Below, piece by piece: positions 58,201 to 64,000 of a stretch of DNA of 64,000 bases. Position numbers and translations under genes: made by a program. The stretch comes from Aotearoamyces nothofagi (lineage: Eukaryota; Ascomycota; Leotiomycetes; Leotiales; Tympanidaceae), in the NCBI GenBank assembly GCA_015345905.1, contig JADDTR010000013.1, positions 742,394-806,393 of the forward strand. Reading direction: 5' to 3'. Each line of letters starts with the position of its first letter. Within the stretch, counting starts at the first letter, position 1. Under the pieces are notes generated by a model that had not been told where the DNA came from, searched no databases, and worked only from the letters and a program-made list of their open reading frames with translations.

Positions 58201-58877
58201 TCACAAATCAGTGTTATATAAAGCCCCCAAAGCAGGTATACCTCAAAGTTCAAGCATGATAGCAGACATGGCTAGTCCACGAACACCTGATGCAGCGCGA
58301 CCCAGTGAGCGAAAGGTCCTCGATAAATCAGTGTTCTCCAGAGCCTCACCGATTTCACCGGAGTCCGCGGAAAGAATCTTGAAAGTTGCACTTCGGAAAG
58401 GTAGTCTATTGGGCAATGGTGACAACGATCAAGACTCCGATACGGTCAGATCACGTTTGTCAACCTTGATTCGTAAGGCAGTCGATCATCGTGTACATGG
58501 GGATTCATCGTTATTGACTGCGCAGTGTCGGGAAATCGCCGTTCATCTTCGACAGGATGCAGACCTCTGCAACAGGCTACTTTCTGGTGAATTAAGTGCA
58601 GAAGGTCTCACTTCAATCATCCTTGGAGCTTTGGAGACACCTAGCCAGACGAGAGTGGGCCGCGATTTTCTTTCTCGGACGACTCAGCCAAGCTGACCAA
58701 TTACAGACTCAAAACCATCGTTCCGCCCAGGCTGCAGCTGATAGAGCTTATCTCGAGAGAATTGGTGCAAGAGAGTTGGGAACTTCTGATAAACCCAAAC
58801 TTCCTAAGTGGGCAATATCTGGTATTGAGGCAGCTCAAGAAAGACGTACATCCCGATCTTATACTCCATCGAAGTAG
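52204..58877 (+). CDS. Large SNF2-family chromatin-remodelling ATPase (RAD54/ATRX-like)
   Basis: Three exons, 52204-55541, 55585-58654 and 58707-58877, give 2192 residues. The ATG at 52204 has a good context; a second good ATG at 52321 lies just before the conserved start DPWYWDVDRVV and may be the true one. A SAM-like N-terminal module (about 44-115) is followed by a long acidic, low-complexity middle. The ATPase has HTMGLGKTMQ near residue 1232, DEAH (in ADEAHKMKN) near 1375, GSPLANN, DGNTPMSKRQ and VGRAYRIGQKK near 1719. This set matches the Rad54-like group, closest in feel to ARIP4/ATRX-type proteins. It should move or evict nucleosomes in the nucleus; the specific process is unknown. 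The final intron, with CTGAC before TTACAG, is needed to reach the conserved tail KPKLPKWAISGIE. Confidence 0.9.
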
Positions 58878-59943
58878 TCTTCTTTACATTAGCGTTTAGC
58901 ATCAAGATACCCTAATGATTTTGCTTTAGTATTGAATTCAATAATTATTAGTAACTGATAAAAACAAGTTTCTTTATTTAAAGTATTCTAGTTCATTGGT
59001 CAATAAAGACTGAGAGCTGGTATATAAAGTAATAGATTTAAAGAGATTATCAATTATATATATTACTTTGGAACTACAAAAAGTGATCATATAAGAATTT
59101 GGTAGATACAGTACAACGTTAACAAAGCAATCAAAAACTCATTATATCCTAGAAACTCTTGAATTTATTAATAGACTGGAGATTTATATCTAGCTGCTCG
59201 TTCTCAGAGTAACTTGTAATTTGAAACTTTCATCTTTATATTAATCCAACATTAACACTATATCCTTTTGCCCTTATTACACACATTTGTTAACTGTTGA
59301 AAGCAGATAAAAGACATAAGTGCCTAAATTTAGGCGTGNGTTCATTGGTCAATAAAGACTGAGAGCTGGTATATAAAGTAATAGATTTAAAGAGATTATC
59401 AATTATATATATTACTTTGGAACTACAAAAAGTAATCATATAAGAATTTGGTAGATACAGTATAATGTTAACAAAGCAATCAAAAACTCATTATATCCTA
59501 GAAACTCTTGAATTTATTAATAGACTGGAGATTTATATCTAGCTGCTCGTTCTCAGAGTAACTTGTAATTTGAAACTTTCATCTTTATATTAATCCAACA
59601 TTAACACTATATCCTTTTGCCCTTATTACACACATTTGTTAACTGTTGAAAGCAGATAAAAGACATAAGTGCCTAAATTTAGGCGTGGTAGTTATAATAG
59701 TACTAATTGTCATCAGGGTGTTTAAAATAGGAAGATTGTTTTTTAATATTTGACTTTTCGGAGTATTTCTAACGACATAAGTCTTATTATGTACAATACA
59801 GAATCTAAAGGCCAACTGCTGCATTATCAGATCAATCCTAAAGCTGTTTCAAGATGTATTGACTTAGCTGGGGTGAAACATCTTGTACTGCTGTTCCTAT
59901 GGCCGCATGTGAGAGTTGAGGTTCTCCAATCGCTACAAATGCT
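58878..59943. other. AT-rich gene-less island
   Basis: Highly AT-rich DNA follows the SNF2 gene and contains the duplicated segment around the N at 59339. No protein relic could be recognised before the MFS pseudogene begins. Confidence 0.6.
58991..59687. repeat. Direct duplication flanking a single N (probable assembly join)
   Basis: Positions 58991-59338 and 59340-59687 are 348-bp near-identical copies separated by one N. They differ at a few sites, for example AAGTGATC versus AAGTAATC and GTACAACG versus GTATAATG, all transitions. This could be two haplotypes or repeat copies joined during assembly, or a RIP-mutated tandem duplication. Confidence 0.8.
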
Positions 59944-61621
59944 TTATGCAGCAAACTTCGAATTTGCGCGAAGTCTTGCTCCTGTATAGTAGAGTATCTA
60001 TATACCACCGATCTCTAAACAGCTCAGTCCACCAAGCAATGATACTCCCTTCCCAATACCAAGGTTAAGAAACAGTGGCCGCGCAAACATAGTCGAGCCA
60101 CAAGCCATTGCAGAACGACAAAAATCATTTCCAGCAAAGAGAGAAGCAGCATACTAGGAGATGTATTGGTACAAATTAACAACTCGAAGGTAGAGGTTGC
60201 AAAGACTTACCTAGGGATATAACATCGGCACATATATAAAAATACACTGGAGGATGATAAAGACACTCCCTGCATATATAGCAATTCAACTAGTTGGTGC
60301 TATCTAATGAATACTAGGTGTCGCAGTCTATGCAAACAAAAACAAGCCTCCTGGTGGCCCAAAGCATGTAAACTTTACATGCTTTGGGTTAACATTGTAA
60401 AGAGAGCAGGAATAAGGCAATACTCTTGCAGCTGCATCCCATTCTTCTCAATCTCCAGAGTAACGATCCATCTTAAATATATAGCATATATAGCCAGGGC
60501 GATTAAAGCTTCAACGATAATGTATGTAAAAGCGATGCCAAGCTCGCCAATATTAAAGCTATAGTATATTGTATAGACGAGCGGGAAGGCTTCGAAGAAC
60601 GAGTAGTATATAGCATATACAAGCGATGTATATATATTAACAAAGAATATAGCAGGGTCTTTGATTGTGATCTCGATTGGCTTAATCATGCTATTGGCGA
60701 AGAATGAAACAGGCTTGATAGTTTCTAGGTAATCTCGCTTTGGCTGAGGAGGCGTTTGTCTCCGGTGAGCCTCTACAGGCAGTGTGTACAATGAAGCAGG
60801 ATAGTCGGCATTGAAGTTTCCGGTAGACAGAGCAGCATTACAGTCAAGACAGGACTAGACCTCTATACAATTTCCCAAAGTGACCACCGCCAGCTTTTCG
60901 CCATGACGGCAAATCCTGAGAGTAGAGGTCCAAGTACAGGACTGCAGTATACCGCCGTGGTCCAAAGTGCTATACTATAGGGAAGTCGGAAAAAGTTGAA
61001 CATATCCCCTAAAGTGTCAGCTCCATTAGCTAAACACGGGCTTCCAAGAAAGCCCTGGAGAAATTGTAGCACCAAGAGCCCACCAAAGTTTCCGACAATA
61101 GATGTTGGGATTGAGAGCAATAAGAACAAGGTGAAAGTAACGGCATATATAGGGTTTCTGCCAACTATTGGTATTTCACTCAAGGGAGCCCAGATTAAGG
61201 GACCCATTCTGTACACTAATATATATAGAGCCAAAGGAAGAGATGAATTCTCCATGCTGACCTCGAATTGCTCTTGAACACCCTGTTGACTGGTTATATA
61301 GATCGCTGAGCCGCAATACACCACGAAAGTATAGAGGCAGATTATTACACATACAAAGTTTTGTCTGCCATTAGACCAATTTTGTAGGTTGGCTGGATCT
61401 TCGGGGCCGTACCAGTCCACGAGGATATGACCATCAGCTGTCAAATTTGGATGCGACCTCGAATTATCTATTGACAAATCTTGCTTCTCGCTGTCGACAT
61501 TGTGAACGTATACTTCAGGCAATTCAAAGTCCACACGCTCTTCAGGGTATTGAAGTAATTTCTTTTTTGACAAAAGTTGTATCAATTGCCTGATCGGCGA
61601 ATCTCGAAGAGTTTCTTCCAT
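59944..61621 (-). pseudogene. MFS multidrug transporter, mutated by stops and frameshift
   Basis: The gene starts well at 61621, with a cytosolic N-terminus, then VDWYGPEDPANLQNWS and QFEVSMENSSLPLALYILVYRMGPLIWAPLSEIP, typical of fungal DHA1 drug:proton antiporters. The frame then breaks after RWSLWEIV at 60863. LPETSMPTILLH continues past stops, and the next part (KPIEITIKDPAIFFVNIYTSLVYAIYYSFFE shared between frames) lies in another frame. Near the C-terminus FA-stop-T, IH-stop-I and GI-stop-ILYY show TAG where relatives usually have Trp (TGG). A clean 57-bp intron (60154-60210) survives before YAASLFAGNDF. The end SKFAA-stop is at 59944. The gene is dead but recent enough to align throughout. 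Confidence 0.85.
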
Positions 61622-62542
61622 TTTGATGTATAGTAATGATGGGTAACAGATGTAGTAAATGGATATTGTTTCGACCTGATTATCATGGAATATATATGTA
61701 CAAATGAGTTACAAATGAGTTTCTTTTCAATTAGGATTTCACTGATTCCAGGATAGCGACATCGAGAATCGAGACTAGGAGATGACATTCTTGATGATAA
61801 CTGGTAAACCCAATCCATTATCTCATTTCTGTCATCGTCTAGCTACAAAAGATGACTAGATCAATAACCTATTGTATCGTTATAATATAACGAGAAAGGA
61901 AAGTTAAGCTCGTCTAAGTTAATAGCACTCATTTCCAAATCAGGTCATCAATTGCTCCCTAGTATACCTGTAATGATATTTCCACCGCCGAGATTGAGGT
62001 TGAATGTATTCGGAGTACCATGCTTCTGCAGTCCATGCAGAAGATCCGAACGCTCGTGCTAGGTCAGCTGGCCGAACCCTATTAATCCGACGGCTTATCC
62101 CAATAGACCTGGTCCGAATTTATCCACTAAACTAGAAGGTAGGAAAATATATAAGTCTAAGTCGTTGAAAGTCTCGACATTTAAGCGGAAGTCTTACAGA
62201 ATCTGACTCAGATAGGTTATTGGTCGATCGGGTCAAAACGAGATAGGAAATTGCAGGGTTCCATGAAATTGATGAGAAAATTGCCAAATGAGAAGATATT
62301 TGGTGGAATATATAGAGATCTTCCTTTGGCCCTAACCATTTTACTGAAGTGTTGATGGTGATGTTATTATCCTCTTTACAGATTGGGTTGAGTGGAGAGA
62401 AATAAAGAATATCTGCTAGTTGGATGAATATGTATGGCTGTAAATTTATATGATCAAAATCGAACATATGAAATTACTATCATAGAGAGTGCTCGACTGT
62501 AAGCCATGGAAGGTAGTAGTAGAAGTTTCTCAAGATATCCTT
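61622..62542. other. AT-rich gene-less stretch
   Basis: Decayed AT-rich DNA between two pseudogenes. Short open frames have no family likeness. The promoter of the former transporter would lie at its left edge. Confidence 0.5.
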
Positions 62543-63275
62543 CTACATCAGTCTAGCTACCTCTGTTGAATGCCTGTCTAAATCAGAGATTTCCCCAACT
62601 TCGCCATCAAACGTGTCCCAATACTGCTGCTGCAAGCGAGTATAACAAGGGTAGAAATGCCAATCTGTATTTGTCTGGATACCCAGAATGATTTCTAATC
62701 CACCAAGCGAGATGCCGCAGGGAGCGACTATAGCATTTACCCAATCTACAGCACCAGTGACATTGCTGGTTGCTTCTTCGACATGAAAGTTGTTTTCCAG
62801 AAAGTCCTCGTACTGAAGCACGATAGAGGGAATTCGGGACGAAAGATAAGGGAAAGGTTTTGCCTGTTCTATTCAACTGTCGAATATAGGCTATCTGGCA
62901 TCTCAATGGAGGTCGAGGATAGCTTCATATTTGGCTTGTAGGCCAGATGGGGCCTCAAAGCTAGGTCTGTTAATCTATACCGAAGCAAAAAAGCTAATCA
63001 GGAATCAGGGAGTTATTAAAGCTATAAAGCAGGTATTCTAACGAAACAACAGGTATGATCCAGCACTAACCAGGCAATATCCTGACCAGTTGGGCTAAGA
63101 CGCTGTTCTGCATCGACGGTAAACATCTCTCGTCGCACCTGAAAAATGCTGGGCCGGATACCATATCCCAGATACAAAAATGAAGGGTTTCAGAGAGGCC
63201 ATGATATATACAGCATAGTACAAACTTATTGTAGACTTGTTGGATCAGTCTAAGATATATCATGTCAAGCCCCAA
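62543..63275 (-). pseudogene. Relic of an aminoglycoside phosphotransferase-like (kinase-like) gene
   Basis: The open piece 62821-62543 matches the C-terminal half of fungal APH-family proteins: LENNFHVEEATSNVTGAVDW, then APCGISLGGLEIILGIQTNTDWHFYP and WDTFDGEVG. The catalytic loop, normally TH(G)D-LLENN, reads QYEDFLENN, so the key His and Gly-Asp are altered. Upstream on the same strand SSRIPSIVLQYEDF and an unlinked piece (63275-63066) with YNKFVLCCIYHGLSETL show further remnants, with stops and a probable intron between. A functional product is unlikely. Confidence 0.65.
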
Positions 63276-64000
63276 GGCTCAAAACTGGACCACCTAATAA
63301 AATTGGCGTCTTTGTACAGTGTAACTAGTCCCATATTGGATTGCCGTAGGAGACCTCCTAGCAGCTCGATAGCGAGCTTGTCGTATTGATGACCCTGAGG
63401 GGAGGAGAGAACAGTATTGATGTTACACTTGCTGTAAAGATGCTGCTTTCTCTAGGAAATGTATATAGAGTCAACACGGACTAATTTTCTTGTAAAATCC
63501 AGCAGGGTAGTCATCAAATATGTACTAAATTTACTCATGCTCTGGCGGGGTAAGGTCATCAATTTGTATATCAGAATCTGTAGTTTAGCTGTAGCTGGAG
63601 TCCATTGAAGTGTAATTTGTATAGTATTCCCTCGTCTGATACTGTATGATCTATCCTCAAACCAAGAATCAGCTCACGCGCGTGTAATCTTCTCCGTTCT
63701 CTCCCAAAGCATTGATCTGCTTATACAGTCAATTGAGAGGTATATTGTTTAATAAGGAGTTACATTATCCCACATGCGTTGTAAGGGTGGTATCCAGAAT
63801 GTCCAATAGTCTCCTGTATAAATTGTTGTCAAAGTCAAAGGCGGCACGCTAGAAATCGGGATTGTTAATAAAGAATGAGAACCAGGAATTGTTTACAGGC
63901 AAACAATCTTAGTAAAAATAGCATGAATGATTAAAAAGAAGAATCGGGGACTTCATTAGTGGACGTTAACAGATCAAAACGGGTGGTATAATTCTTGGAG
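63276..64000. other. AT-rich end of the window
   Basis: AT-rich sequence without a supported gene. It may include more of the degraded phosphotransferase gene, but I cannot align it. Confidence 0.5.

Noticed and set aside
55553-58696. The helicase half of the SNF2 gene as an independent gene starting at 55553
   Set aside because: A 43-bp intron (55542-55584) joins the preceding 1112 codons in phase, and the start would lie inside that intron.
60307-60564. Plus-strand open frame inside the MFS pseudogene
   Set aside because: It is the antisense of the transporter relic, whose minus-strand reading aligns with the family.

Overview
The window reads as nuclear DNA of a filamentous ascomycete (Pezizomycotina). 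Genes carry many short GT-AG introns of about 44-100 bp with CTAAC/CTGAC-like branch points. Typical fungal proteins are present: a STE11-type MAPKKK with SAM and RA domains, VPS18, GET4, RAI1, a DAL5-type permease and a DUR3-type urea symporter. AT-rich islands hold transposon and gene relics whose changes look like repeat-induced point mutation (RIP). I cannot name the species. All gene models are by eye: exon joins were chosen for splice signals, frame continuity and family motifs.

Region 1 (1-15 kb): a minus-strand gene (97-3991) encodes a dynamin-type GTPase domain fused in frame to a chitin-synthase-like family 2 glycosyltransferase. It is followed by a GH16-like type II membrane protein whose catalytic motif has lost one acid, a GC-rich stretch full of homopolymers, a minisatellite that holds a Tc1/mariner relic, and a second dynamin-family GTPase (12508-14905).

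Region 2 (15.5-29.6 kb): five genes suggest scavenging of a nitrogen compound: an allantoate-permease-type MFS transporter, two NtaA/SnaA-type flavin monooxygenases, an MDR oxidoreductase and a DUR3-like symporter. The substrate is unknown.

Region 3 (30-59 kb): a mostly housekeeping block holds a tRNA-Gly-like gene of odd layout, GET4, a small unknown protein, RAI1 (GC-AG intron and 8-nt exon), VPS18, STE11, a gamma-glutamylcyclotransferase-like protein, a small secreted repeat protein, an intron-containing tRNA-Met, mitochondrial SSB (RIM1), glutathione synthetase and a 2192-residue SNF2 ATPase.

Region 4 (59-64 kb): AT-rich and decayed, with an MFS drug-transporter pseudogene and an aminoglycoside-phosphotransferase-like relic. 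Two single-N gaps (9738 and 59339) are each flanked by direct repeats of 219 and 348 bp and look like assembly joins.
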